Shown: positions 33,795 to 45,074, numbered from the stretch's first letter. The stretch: DNA of 64,000 bases from Sepiola atlantica (GCA_963556195.1 OY744525.1:45908148-45972147), one strand, 5' to 3'. Notes: generated from the sequence alone by a model not told the origin. Translations and numbers: made by a program.

Positions 33795-34240
33795 AATTCA
33801 TCATCACCAGCATCATATTTGGTTTAACGTCTGTTTTACATGCATGACATATGTTGGACGGCTTTCAGAAATTGACTTCCAAACTAACCTATTTCAGACC
33901 AGATCTTTATTTATCCCTCTTTCAAATCGATCCTTATCACTTTCCCCTGTTTTCCTTGGACTTCCTCTTCCAACTGACTTTGCTACCTCAACTGTTTTAC
34001 ATTTACCAACCCAAGCACTCTGATCCATTTTTTCAATGTGACCAAACCGATGAAGTTTCCTGTTCTGCACACATCGCCCTATACTGTCCAGATTTAATCT
34101 TTTTCTGAGGTCATCAAATTTAAGTATGTCTTTAAGACTCACATTACATATCTATCGTATCATTCTCACATTATTTCTCTCCATGCAAAACATATCCTTA
34201 ACTCTCATTGGCTAGGTTTACCTTTTACTTAAAATGTTGT
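33795..34240 (-). mobile_element. LINE-D C-terminal and 3' fragment
   Basis: On the minus strand an 82-codon frame (33894-34142) reads LRKRLNLDSIGRCVQN, RKLHRFGHIEKMDQSAWVGK and VEVAKSVGRGSPRKT, the RLRWFGHVxR and GRPRKTW motifs that end many LINE reverse transcriptases. The 3' end holds ACATATGTCATGCATGTAA, AACAGACGTTAAACC and a TGATGATGA-like tail. Confidence 0.8.
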
Positions 34241-34314
34241 CAGAAAGAAATTCTAGATTCACTTTTTACAGTAACAACATATTAAAACAATAATCTTTAA
34301 ATTTCCATGACGAT

Positions 34315-34575
34315 CTGCTTCTTCTTCTTCCTTTATCATTACTATCATCATCTTTAGTTTAACGTCTGTATTACATGTTGGCATGTGTTGGATGGCTTCT
34401 ATAAATTGATTTCCAAACTAACCTATCTCTGGTCAAGTGTTCATTTATCCCCCTTTCTCTCAAATCCGTCCTTATCACTTCCTCCCATGGTTTTCCTTGG
34501 CTTTCCTCTACCAACTGACCTTGCTACCTCAACTGTGCTACATTTTTTTAATGGAAATCGCTCCAGACAAGGCAT
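34315..34575 (-). mobile_element. LINE-D 3' end fragment
   Basis: Second of two near-adjacent same-strand copies. It shares TTTAGTTTAACGTCTGTATT, ACATGTTGGCATGTGTTGG and CTTCCTCCCATGG. The preceding A/T-rich 70 bases (GTTGTCAGAAAGAAATTCTAG) also resemble 32570-32600, so both pairs may derive from one longer duplicated unit. Confidence 0.7.
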
Positions 34576-34579
34576 GAAG

Positions 34580-34960
34580 CCACTTGATGTAAGGAATTAA
34601 CAAGAACGAAAGATGATTATCGCAAAGACAGAAGATGCCTATTGGCCTTATTCTTGAAAAGACCAAGTCTATACGTAGGAGGAAAACAGTCAGCAGGAAG
34701 AGAGTTCTACAAGACTGCAGTTCTTGATAAGAAGCTACTGGAATAGGAAGCTGTATTACAATGAGGTATCAAAATGGCAAATTGATGAAGACCACTAGAC
34801 CAACAAGTCAAACGAGCTTAAACAAAGGAAGCAAGGAACAGATCAGAGAATTCTGAAGAACACATGCCATAATAGTATTTATAGAAAAGACTGAGACTAG
34901 CTACATCACAGTTGAACTGAAACTAGCAAAATCACAGGTGAACTGAAAGAATGGGTAGAG
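34580..34960 (-). mobile_element. LINE C-terminal fragment, CR1/Jockey-like
   Basis: On the minus strand: RTAVL, then after a stop NSLPADCFPPTYRLGLFKNK and ANRHLLSLR before a stop. This is the usual LINE protein end, but its tail differs from groups A-D. Confidence 0.55.
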
Positions 34961-36285
34961 AAAGCGATAGAAAGACATAATGTAATAATTTTATTTTTAT
35001 TTCTTACTATTTCATCTTTCATCAAACCCGTGTTACTCGGTTTCAAAGTTCTTATATTTCGAGGATATTACCTCCTTTTCAAAGTTCTTCATTTCAGAAC
35101 AGCATGGGTATTGTACTTCAGTCGGAAATAAGGTGTATGTAAGTATTGAATATTTGTATATATATATATCATTTTGTAGGTCCAAAGCGATATAGCCAAC
35201 TTTAAAAACCTTAGTCAGTTCGAGGAATAATGAAAAAAGCATTTAGAGAGAATATTTTTAAAATTTAAATAATCGATTCAGTTACTGTGTTTTTGTTTAA
35301 GATTACGATAACGATGGATTAATTGCTGCATCAGTTGATACAAATCATCATCATTATTATCTTTTACATTTTTGACAATCCCATCTTTTACTATAATTTT
35401 TATAATATGAAGATGTCTTCATTAAACCCCAAATCCAAACCCAATAAACCTAAATTAAATATAATCTGTTAATAAAGGAAACTCCATTGAGGATTAGGAT
35501 TAGGTTAATTACATTCCATCCAAACACACAAATATTCGATCTAATCTCCATAAAAGCAAAAAATGAATTTTTAATTGAAGTGAATTGTTTTCCCTTTTCA
35601 CATGTCGTTTTACTGTTAGTATTGAAAAATAAAATGTGATAAGTCATAATGTAATGTTACAGGCAAAAAAAAAAAAAGAATTTTTAAAACAAACACATGA
35701 TCAATATTATATTAGTAGATTACCTGTACCTATCCGGTGTTGCCCAGGAGTATTTTTGCTTTCATTTTTATTTATTTTTATTTTTTTTTACCAAATTATT
35801 TTTTATAAATAGGATTTTGAAATTTAAATATTACGTTATCGTTTGTCCATTCAATTAATTAATTGAACCTAATTGTAATAAAACTATAACTAATTTTCTT
35901 ATTAAGCTAACGTCGTTTTAATCTCTATTTATAGAATTATTGGAGGGAAATCGCTTCCAAAAGTTTCAATCTTTTGATAAATGAGCTTTTGCTAAGAATT
36001 TTAAAGCCAAAAATGACTCCTTATTCGATATTTTAAATTCCTTTAAAATTTATAAAGATCACAAAGTAATTTATTCTTTTTTTTTAACTATCAGCAAAAT
36101 ATTAAAATAGCTTTACAAAGAAACTAAAATGCATTCTGATGAATTTATGTAATTTTTTAAATCTGATTTAAAATTCGTTTTATTTTATACTATTTCATGT
36201 CAATCAATAGCAAATAAAATCGATTAATTGTAAATAAAATAAATAATAATTCGACACACACATATGCATATATATGAAAAGTGAG
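34961..36285. other. No gene seen; one Helitron-like tail
   Basis: At about 35720-35757 the minus strand reads CCTGGGCAACACCGGATAGG before CTACTAAT, resembling the GGCAACGCCGGG tail found at 30.5, 49.1, 60.5 and 60.8 kb. The rest is AT-rich. Confidence 0.4.
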
Positions 36286-36289
36286 CATA

Positions 36290-36620
36290 GATATTATTAT
36301 TATTATTTATTTACTAGGAGTTTTAACACATGTATCCCTCCACCTCTTTTGATAACCGTTGAAAATCATTTTGCATTATCGCAACAGCCGTTGATTTCTC
36401 ACTGCCAACGACCACTTGTCTTCTCTGGAATTTGAGTGGCAATAAGCCTCCCCAAAGTCCAAAACTCTCTGCACCCTTTTCAATGGAGGTCTGGTTGGTG
36501 CTCATCCTCCTAGATTATTCACAACCATTTTGTGTGGTACCATCAGAAGCTGGTGTATGTGTATGTGTATGTGTATGTGTTTTCTTTTTTTTGGGGGGAG
36601 TGGGTCTGTTTATGTGATTT
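36290..36620 (-). mobile_element. LINE-C 3' end fragment
   Basis: Shares the group C 3' end (TTACTAGGAGTTTTAACAC on the plus strand, CCTCCCCAAAGTCC, TGGAGGTCTGGTTGGTGCTC). (ATT)n lies on both sides. Confidence 0.75.
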
Positions 36621-37150
36621 CTGGCCGTATAAATTTGATTATTATTATTATTATAAGTAGTAGTAGTAGTAATAATAGTAGTAGTAGTTGTAATATTCTA
36701 TTCATGTATCATTTGCTTGAAATAAATGGCACCCCTTGGTGAGTGTTATTTAGGGGGTTGTTGTGCTATTATGTGATACCATTAGCAGCTGGTGTCAGCA
36801 TATGTGTGTATATGTGCATGTGTTTTCTTTGGTAGGGTGCTGTGTATGTAATTTCTGGCCGTATACATTTTTTTTATTTAAAAATTTTTTTTTTTAATTT
36901 TTATTTATTTATTTTTTATTTATTTATTTATTTATTTTATTATTATTTTTTTTATTTATTTATTTTTTTAAAAAAATTATTTTTTAAAAATTTATTTATT
37001 TATTTATATTATTATTATTATTAGTAGTAGTAGTATGAGTAGTATCGTATGAGTAGTAATAGTAGTAGTTGTAGTATTCTATTCATGAATTACTTACATG
37101 AAATAAATGGCAGGCAGCTCTTCGTGAGTATTATTTAAAAGGATGTTGTG
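36525..37150 (+). repeat. Tandem duplication carrying TAG/ATT repeats
   Basis: Two diverged copies, about 36530-36775 and 36776-37150. Each holds GTGTGGTACCATCAGAAGC or GTGATACCATTAGCAGC, a TATGTGTATGTG run, ATTTCTGGCCGTATA, a TAG-rich run, TTGTAATATTCTATTCATG and GAAATAAATGGCA. The second copy has expanded (ATTT)n at about 36880-37010. Confidence 0.85.
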
Positions 37151-38170
37151 CTATTTTGCAGCCATCTTGGATACTCAGTAAGTCACTGCCATACTGCAAT
37201 AATGATCTCCTTTTATGGAGACTTACTTAGCAAGGGAGATAATTAAAACATTACATTCTCCCTTTATTTTATTGAAAAAAAAAACAAATCAAATAATTAA
37301 ATTAAATTAATTACTTTTTTATTTTTATTTTTAAATTTTAATCAAGAATAAAAACTGATGGCTTATCTAAAGTCCACTTGGTAATCAGCCAATTCAAGAG
37401 GTTGCCTTATTTCTCTCTCATGGGATACTGTTGCGTTAGTGCTTTCCTTTATATTTCTCCAATCACCGACTCTGGAACTCGTCAAATTGGGTACACATTC
37501 AAAAGTTATTAAACAATAAATTAATCAAAATAATACAAACTTTCATAGTATTTGCTTAATGTTATCCGCTGTTTATTGTAATAAAAATTATGACTGGCCC
37601 AAAGCAGCTTTCTTTATAATATTGGTATACAAAGTTCAAATTTTATTTATTCGTTGAAGGTTGGTATGTGAGCATTGTTGAATAATCAGTTATATTGAAA
37701 AAATGTCAGCATAATTGATTGAAATTTCTAAAATAAAACAAATACGCCATATAACAAAATCACAAGAAAATATCAGAAAATTGTGAACTCGCCAAATGTG
37801 CCATTACCATTTGTATATGTTGGGGGTCGCTTTTTCTTAATGCATGGAGTTCCAGATCACGTGAAATGGAGCGGTCAACGATTGGTTGATTTAGTCACAT
37901 GGTCCTGGATATAAAAAGTGTGACTCAGTTTGCAGTCTCTCCCCCACCCCACTTTTCGGGCTGACCGTCTAGATGGCAACATGCTTTCAAAATCCCTTGC
38001 TTTTTCCCCCCTTTCTTCGATTCAATCATCAAAGCGACAGCATTCGTTTGTCCTCTGCTTCTATTTTGTCCAGACAAGATCTTGGTAAATCCGCTTTTTC
38101 ATATTTCCACATCTTAGGAAGTTTTAACATATGTTTGCATATTTTGAATATATCTATTGATATAATTAAC
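37151..38170. other. No gene seen
   Basis: AT-rich with chance frames only. Confidence 0.5.
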
Positions 38171-38172
38171 TA

Positions 38173-38173
38173 G

Positions 38174-38229
<56 letters not shown>
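38173..38229. repeat. (AT)n microsatellite
   Basis: A 57-base AT run immediately 5' of an H1 copy. Confidence 0.95.
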
Positions 38230-38815
38230 CATTTACACTTAACTAATTAACTGATCATTATGAATTTTGAAACACAGCTGCTAGGCATAAAAGTTGGTAA
38301 TGTCGGCTATATTTAGTTTAATTTAGTTACATGCAAAGGAGGTAAAGAGGGGCTGGAAGCTTTTCATAAAAATTCAGATTTGTTTGATTTTTGTGAAATT
38401 TTAACAATAGGTATTAGACATGAATTAATAAATATTCCCCAAATTTAAGATTTTTGGGGGAAGTATTCTAAAGGGTTTTATGGGACATAATATGGACACA
38501 ACCTACCATTTAAAAATGAAGATATTTCAAATTTGCATTAAATTTTATCTATAGTCATTATAAACAAATTAAGCAAAATTCCCTGAATTTCAATTTCCTA
38601 TTAAGACTCCTTAAGATTAAGCTTTAAATTTTAGGCATTTTCTAGAATCAAAATCTTGCAATGGAATTTGTTCAAATTTGGAATAAGGATTCTAGACATA
38701 AGGTGCAGTATCATTATATCTTGATTTTAATCTTCACAAGGGGAGATAACAGTTGTGCAAAACTGTTCTGTTTGCGGAATTAATTTTACCTGTCCTGGGA
38801 TGGGTATACTTCTAC
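38230..38815 (+). mobile_element. H1 Helitron-like element, copy 3
   Basis: Carries the H1 landmarks ACTTAACTAATTAACTGATC, AACACAGCTGCTAGGCATAA, TTCTAGACATAAGG and GAATTAATTTTACC, then TGTCCTGGGATGGG and TATACTTCTAC. The last bases (CTAC for CTAG) are mutated, and the 5' end is replaced by (AT)n. Confidence 0.7.
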
Positions 38816-38923
38816 TTACTTATAAGCATAAATAAATAAGTACAATTTTTAGTTCTTTTTCGTCTACCTATTTTTTTAACGTATAAGAAAAACTACTAAA
38901 TGAATAAATGCGATGGTATTTTA

Positions 38924-38929
<6 letters not shown>

Positions 38930-38953
<24 letters not shown>
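38930..38953. repeat. (AT)n microsatellite
   Basis: Borders the palindrome on its left. Similar runs sit in its loop (39150-39189) and on its right (39429-39465). Confidence 0.95.
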
Positions 38954-38954
<1 letters not shown>

Positions 38955-38971
38955 TCGGCAGCAAGTCGTTT

Positions 38972-39145
38972 ATTAGACATGTGTCGTTGAAGACCACGGA
39001 GTTCTCTTTCTTTATGATCTTTCTAGTCAATTTCTCGACTGGGCGAGCGATTCGTCGGGTTTCCGGTATCAATTGGTGGATCATGGTGCCTAATGTTGTA
39101 TCTTTGGCCATTTCTCTAAAAATTAATAAGTAAATAAAAGAATAA

Positions 39146-39192
<47 letters not shown>

Positions 39193-39424
39193 AATAACTA
39201 GATATACCAAAAATAAAACCATAAATACAGCTCTTTACAAACAATAACACACAACCTGAAGACGGTCGCGAAACCGAAAGTGCTAGAGAAATGGCCCAAG
39301 ATACAACATTAGGCGCCATGATCCACCAATTGATACCGGAAACCCGACGAATCACTCGCCGAGTCCAGAAATTGACCAGAAAGATCATAAAGAAAGAGAA
39401 CTCTGTTGTCGTCAACGACACATG

Positions 39425-39430
<6 letters not shown>
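38972..39430. repeat. Inverted repeat, 146-bp arms, Penelope-like ORF start in each arm
   Basis: Arms 38972-39117 and 39285-39430 are reverse complements with about nine differences by eye, a 167-base loop and (AT)n on both flanks and in the loop. Each arm encodes, pointing outward from the loop, a basic peptide beginning MAQDTTLGAMIHQLIPE (right, plus) or MAKDTTLGTMIHQLIPE (left, minus), continuing with TRKIIKKENSVV and DTCLI. Just before the right arm lies CTGAAGACGGT...ACCGAAAG. This suggests two copies of the start of one retroelement ORF placed head to head. The family call is inference. Confidence 0.8.
39256..39280 (+). ncRNA. Hammerhead-like half core
   Basis: CTGAAGA (39256-39262), a GGT/ACC stem with a CGCGAA loop, then GAAA (39276-39279). 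No plausible stem III or cleavage triplet was found, so activity is doubtful. Confidence 0.35.
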
Positions 39431-39467
<37 letters not shown>

Positions 39468-39554
39468 TACTTTATGTATCCACATAAAATATTATAAGGA
39501 GATATAATTTTTTATGTGTCAGATTTCAGTATTTACTTCAACAGTGCTCGATAC

Positions 39555-40147
39555 GTAAGTAGAGCAAGGTAGTAAGCAATGAAAATATATATGGCAATCA
39601 AGCTACACAGAGGCTCCCGTGTTTCATCCCCGTGGGGAATCGTCAGGCTAAATGCATGGAGTTATTTTTGTCAGGTGTTTTTATATACATAGCTTGCTAG
39701 TTAACCAATTAGATTCTTTGTTGTTCCCTCAGCCAATCGTTGGGCTTCCCTCGAACAAAGGCATTGTTGGTGACGCTCCTAGTTTTTGTTAACAATGGAT
39801 TTTCCTATATCCTGTTTCCTTTGTTTTGTCAATACAGTGGGCGAATTTATTTTAACACGTGGTTTCTTGTATTTCTATTTTAGGTTTTAAATTTTAACTA
39901 ATTCAGTTTTTTATTTATTTATTTATTTATTTATTTTATTTATTATATATCATCCTAAGGTAAATTTATTTCTGTGTAAACAGCTGTTTGCTATTTCACT
40001 TCTAGGGTTTAATAGGTTTCGGGGATCTTTAAAATTTAGGATTTCATATTTTTCATTCAGGCATAATCTACACGGTTCGTCTAAGTTTCTACATGTACTG
40101 GCCTGTCTGTGTAGCTTGATTGCCATATATATTTTCATTGCTTACTC
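39555..40147 (-). mobile_element. Penelope-like element remnant with GIY-YIG-side coding region
   Basis: Minus-strand frame (40110 down to 39950) reads CRLCLNEKYEIL, NLLNPRSEIANSC and HRNKFTLG, the cysteine/histidine block at the end of Penelope-like proteins next to the GIY-YIG nuclease. Downstream on the same strand come about 300 bases of UTR, then the tail shared with 25505-25690. A 41-base segment (GTGTAGCTTGATTGCCATAT and neighbours) occurs inverted at 39573-39612 and 40105-40146, bracketing the remnant. Confidence 0.75.
39622..39646 (-). ncRNA. Hammerhead-like motif in Penelope-like tail
   Basis: Minus strand CTGACGA (39646-39640), a TCCCC/GGGGA stem, GAAA (39625-39622), then CAC...GTG that could close stem III before TA. 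AGC before the core and GCT after it could give a short stem I. This is the best hammerhead candidate in the window, though stem I is only about three pairs. Confidence 0.45.
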
Positions 40148-40159
40148 TCTCTCTATATA

Positions 40160-42290
40160 TATATATACCATTCAAATGGGTTACTGTTATTTAAATCAAT
40201 AATACAACATACTATTTTGAAATACTATAGATATAATAAACATGAAAGACACAAACACAGCTATTTGCAGAACTATTTTTTAAACAGTTCATAAATTAAT
40301 GTTTAGTGTTATTCATTTGTAATTTTATTGCCCTGTTTTCCTATATATATGTAATAGTTTTGTCGATATTAAAAGTAATTGATTAAAGTGATTTAATAGA
40401 AAAAAGAGATAAATTACTAAATTCTTTTTTCATTAATTTTCAAGGGAGGTAATTTAAATGAAATTTACATCGCTAGCTAGAAAGACGAGGTATAGAAGAG
40501 TTCACAGAGAAAGGGCAGAGGGTGACTACTCTGTCTCTGTCTGTCTGTCTCTCTTTCTCCCGTTAACGATGCCATATTTTTTTTATTGTTTTAAAATTCA
40601 ATGATTGTTTTGATCCTGTTGACAAGCGTTTCACATTTGGGTTCAAGCCTTTTCTTTAGGGTACTGACTTGATTTTCAACACGTTTGCTCTCTGTTTTTA
40701 AATTGTAAGCTAAAAAATAGAGCACACTACCTATACACACACCATCGCTCAGGAGAGTTGATTTCTTCTTTCTTTTCATTTCTTTACGTCTTATTAAAAA
40801 GATGAATACATTTGTATAAAAATGACAAAAATGTTAATATTTATCTATTTATATGAATAAATCCGAAAACTTTAGTCTCGTGTTTTCAACAAACTTATGA
40901 ATGAAATGTTTATTATTTAAGGTAAACGTTACTATTGGAGACGTAAATTATTTTTAAAAAAATAAAGTTGGAGAGTTAGTCAAAAACAATTTATTTTGTT
41001 TTACCTACTTATTTGTGACCTACTTGCATAAAAAACTAATATTTAATAGAAGGTATAAACATTTTACGTTCTGTAAATTAATCACTGACAGACATCTTGT
41101 TTATTGAGACCGGATCCCTTATTACTTTACTCACAACCAATAATTACGAAATTTAAAATGCTTATAACTTCTATTAAATATTATTTAAAGATTTTAACAC
41201 AAATATGACATAAATAAGTAGGTAAACTCAAATATATTGTTCTTGACTAATTTCCCAACTGTATAATAAATAATTTATGTTGACAATAGTATCGTTTAGC
41301 CATACCTAAAAGTGATTTATCGAATGATATCCTATTAATAATACAAGTTGATATTTTCTTGGACTGATTTCAACTAAATGTTTAGAAAAGTGGTAAGCAT
41401 TTGACCAAGATTTGCTGTCCGTCCATCTATGTGGCTCCAACATTTCAAGTTTGATTCAAACCCAACTTTCCAGAATTATTTTGATCATCTTGGAGACGGT
41501 TTTCAAATATACTGAGTCAGGATTATTTGATTTCAAGTCTCCTCAGCATTTGAGTACTCTCTATGCCCTTCCAATTTGAACCTCAGAATACTCCACATCC
41601 AGTGACATGACCAATCTGGTCGTTCTTTAGTTCGGTTGGTCACCTGGTACTGCTTGGGAGAAAGTGCTGCACTGATGAAGACCGAAGATGTTGAAGGGTT
41701 CGATCCAGCAATCACCGCTCTCCCACGTTGTGATTTAAAGATCAGAGGACAACTTTCCGGCGCTGGTCAGCAACTTGGTACCACTGCGAAGCGAAGGATC
41801 ATTTCAAGCAGAATAATGAAAAACAGAAAAATAATTCAACAACTCCGTCTGTTGGGTTTTCCCTTTGAAGATTAATTATTTGATAAAGAAAAAAAAAATT
41901 GTTTCGTTACAAGGTAGGGTAATTTCACACCTCTAACTTCTCACTCTGTGTTTTGGACCGTCAAAATTTTAACACGTTCTGGGCGATCTTGGTTTTGCGA
42001 TATCAACCCTAAGTCTGGGGGTCCAGCTCTTAACGACGTGAATTCTGTTGGCGAGCAAAATGGAGTCCTCGAATGTAAACTTGCGCTCGTTTATATTGAG
42101 ATCCAGATGGTTTTAGACTGGGGTGACTCCACCCATTCTTCCAATAGAATTAATTCCATGATAAAAAATAGATTCTCATTATTATTTTCTCACCATATTT
42201 GGTATTTCCAATGCGCCTAATTATGAAATGGCTAATCGTATTTTTATCCTGCCCTTCTCTTCTTCTTCATCCGTTTCTATCTCCCACTGT
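40160..42290. other. No certain gene
   Basis: AT-rich. Frames at 41636-41875 and 41948-42220 lie in a less AT-rich block (CAACTTTCCGGCGCTGGTCA) with no recognised family. An unclassified repeat is possible. Confidence 0.4.
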
Positions 42291-42294
42291 TAAG

Positions 42295-42560
42295 GGAAAA
42301 AAGGTGAAGTTTCTTGAGTCAGCTTTCATAGAGCAGATTCAATAGACCTTGTACCATTCGAGTAGTCAGTCTTGGAACTCTCTCCACATGCTATATATTA
42401 TGTATTAGATATGGAGCAGAGGCCTGGACACCATACTCTAACAGTGGTCTGACGAAGGAGACATAAAGTGAGAGAAATATGTCAGGAGTGAGTTTGCAGA
42501 AAGAACGTTGAATGAAAAATAGAGTGCTCCTTGTTTTGTTTGCAGCCTAAATGCAATGTT
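42295..42560 (-). mobile_element. LINE reverse-transcriptase fragment, CR1-like
   Basis: Minus-strand translation gives TPDIFLSLYVSFVRPLLEYG, then VQASAPYL and VERVPRLTTRMVQGL, the region after the RT palm in CR1-like LINEs (FVRPxLEYAxQAWSPYL...LERVQRRATKMV). A stop replaces one residue before HVERV. It is followed on its left by unrelated sequence. Confidence 0.7.
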
Positions 42561-42574
42561 TAGATGACTTGAAG

Positions 42575-42581
42575 GATGATA

Positions 42582-42625
<44 letters not shown>
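42575..42625 (+). repeat. (GAT)n microsatellite
   Basis: About 16 GAT units beside the CR1-like fragment. Confidence 0.95.
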
Positions 42626-42629
<4 letters not shown>

Positions 42630-42689
42630 GTGGGGTCGTTTCTTATATATGTACACTGATAGCTTTAGTTCCCCTGTGTTCATATTAGT

Positions 42690-43598
42690 ATGGTCTATCT
42701 ATATTTATAGCTGTGCTACGTAGTGCTATTCTATTTCAACTTACCTGTGATGGATCCGTGTCACCTGTCTATGTGAGTTGATTTCTGCATTCTCAGATTA
42801 AAAAAGGAACATATTTGGGTTGTTTTCATCAGTGCGATCGTTTGTATGGTGCCAATCTTCTCTTTCATTCGAATTTCTTAGTCTTTTTTCCAGAATTTTC
42901 TGAACTGTTCCTAGCGCTCCTGCGATTATTGGTATTACTGTACTTTTTTCATTCATGTTCAATATTCTCTTCAGCTCTTTGGCAAGCTCCATGTATTTGC
43001 TAAGTTTTCTGCCCCCTTCAGTTTCACCCTATGATTTTTGGGGACGGCGAAATCTACTATTTGTCAGGTTTTTTCCTTCTTGTCGACTATTATCACATCC
43101 AATCTTCTGACTGAGATGAGTTTTTTCTCTTTGTATTTCCATGTACCAGAGGATTTCATATCTTCCATTTTCCAATATTGGCTCTTATTTTCTCTTATAC
43201 TATTTGTCTGCATGTACAAAGAGCGGTTGTATGCACAGTTCTCAGTGAACTACATTTCCCCCCCAGTCATGTATATTTTTATATTCCTTCTGAGTTAGCT
43301 TGCTGCATACACTTATGACGTGGTTTAACATTTCGTCTTTTTTGTACACTGTGTCTACATTTGTATTTTTCTGGGTCTGGTCTATCTTGGATTTTATGTA
43401 GTTTGGTCTGATTGTGTTGTTTTGCCCAACTGTTAGTAGCGATTCTGTTTTTCTGTTCAAGTGTCCTTTCTATAGCCATGCCCAGTCAGTTTTATAAATA
43501 TTACTTTTCTTTTCCCATTTTGCTTTTTTCTGATTTTTGTTTTATTTCACTGCTCTGTATTATTCCGCTTGGTGCTGCTTTTAGCAGCAGTAATCAGC
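42690..43598 (-). mobile_element. LINE-C copy, degenerate
   Basis: Minus-strand blocks include NRKTESLLTVGQNN, IDQTQKNT, NHVISVCSKLTQKEYKN and MELAKELKRILNMN, STVIPIIAGALGTV, homologous to the 21.5 kb copy; the first Cys pair of the knuckle is mutated. Its start, a decayed RLITAAKS, sits directly on (AAT)n as in the 21.5 kb copy. Confidence 0.75.
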
Positions 43599-43665
43599 CT
43601 TATTATTATTATTACTATTATTATTACTATTATTATTATTACTATTATTATTACTATTATCATTA
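43599..43665 (+). repeat. (ATT)n with ACT interruptions
   Basis: Joins two group C copies lying head to tail on the minus strand. Confidence 0.95.
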
Positions 43666-44150
43666 ACTCACTAGGAGTTCTCACATGAGTCATTAACAGT
43701 GATCGCTTACTGGCAACAACAGGTGGTGTTCCCTGGAGTCTGAGTGACAACAAGTCTCCCCAGATTTACACCACTCTCCATCTCTTTCAATAACAGCTGC
43801 AAATCACTTTGTGTCATCACAAAAGTCGTTTACCATTGATTTATCATTGATAACGACCGCTTATCTTCTCTGGAATTTGAGTGACAATATGCCTTCCCAA
43901 AATTCCAGTGCTCTCTTTGAGTGAAGGTCTGTATGTTGCTCTCCTTCTCCGGTCTTCCAATCCTCCTTTACCCTTCACGACCATTCTTCTTTTTTTTATG
44001 GGGGGGGGGGGGTCAGATTATGAAATTTCTGACAGTTTCAGTTTCCTTTGATTTTTTGTTTTATTTCAACATTTCAACTTACCTGTCGTTGGTTAATGTT
44101 ACATGGTTATATGAGTTGGTTTCCACACTCGAGGAGTTTCTTTCTTCTTC
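43666..44150 (-). mobile_element. LINE-C 3' end fragment
   Basis: Begins (plus strand) AACTCACTAGGAGTTCTCAC and carries CTGGAGTCTGAGTGACAACA, matching 21505-21600. It runs to GAGTTGGTTTCCACACTCGAG, which matches 21918-21940, so an internal segment is missing relative to the long copy. It ends in CTT/ATT repeats at about 44140-44178. Confidence 0.75.
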
Positions 44151-44210
44151 TTCTTCTTATTATTATTATTATTATTAGTAGTAGTAGTAGTAGTAGCAGT
44201 AGTATTAGAA

Positions 44211-44950
44211 TGTTGATCCCCAATTATACATCTAGCACGCATCATTTCAACTTGTGTGCAATTGTGCCAAATAGTTTTGGAGCCTATAAGTTTATATTCT
44301 GTTTAATTAACGTTTAATCCCTATTACACACCCAACATCTTATTTGTGTATTTAATATTTGATAAAAATAAGTGTCTGAACCCAGTTTGCTCAGCCACCC
44401 CCCTCCCAAATTTAATCTCCTTATTACTACGTGTCACTTCAGACTTCCTGCCCATTACATCATATCCTGTCACGTAGCCCTAAGTTCTAATTTTTTAACT
44501 TCTATTGGAAGTTTCTACTTAATTTAATCTCATGCCGAAAATACCATTTTTAAGACTATTTTTACACATCCACGTCTAGTCATCTACAAAAAAACATTGT
44601 TTCAATTGATTTTGTTTTTGCATTAAATGACCGCAAAAGTTTTGATACGCAGTTAAGCAAGCAAATAAGACGATATTCCATGTCAGTTTAGATTGTTTTT
44701 TTATATATTTGTTTTAAGAGACAGAAACAGTGAATGCGTGTCTTCGGCTTTGGTAATTGGTGCCACCAAACTTACCGATTGGAAGGAGAACCATTAATCA
44801 TTCAAAGCCATTATTTTTCACCGCTCGTTTCAAGAGTAACAGACATTCCATGTCGATATCTCCTCTTCTCTACAACGTTTTTCACGCCCCCAAAAACTAA
44901 CCTGTTCTTATCGACATATTGTAGTCACGCCTAACTCTCATTTATACACT
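44211..44950. other. No gene seen
   Basis: Unremarkable AT-rich spacer. Confidence 0.5.
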
Positions 44951-44951
44951 T

Positions 44952-45030
44952 CATATCACTTGAAGGTAAGCAACGTTAACCTTGGTCAGTATGAAGATGG
45001 GTAACCGTTTAAGAATGCCAGATGTTGTAA
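44952..45030 (+). rRNA. 5S rRNA-derived fragment, diverged
   Basis: ATCACTTGAAGGTAAGCAACG, then TTGGTCAGTATGAAGATGGG, TAACCGTTTAAGAATGCCAG and TGTTGTAAG follow the order of the 5S internal control region and 3' half. More decayed than 10287-10398. Confidence 0.65.
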
Positions 45031-45074
45031 GTTTTGAAGTGGCTATATAATCACTTTCTCTAATACCCCCCTGC

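Noticed and set aside
39256..39280. Confirmed hammerhead ribozyme
   Set aside because: Only CTGAAGA, stem II and GAAA are present; stem III and a cleavage site are not evident, so it is kept as a low-confidence half core.
41636..42220. Two plus-strand frames of 79 and 90 codons as a gene
   Set aside because: No family recognised. They may belong to an unclassified repeat, so no function is assigned.
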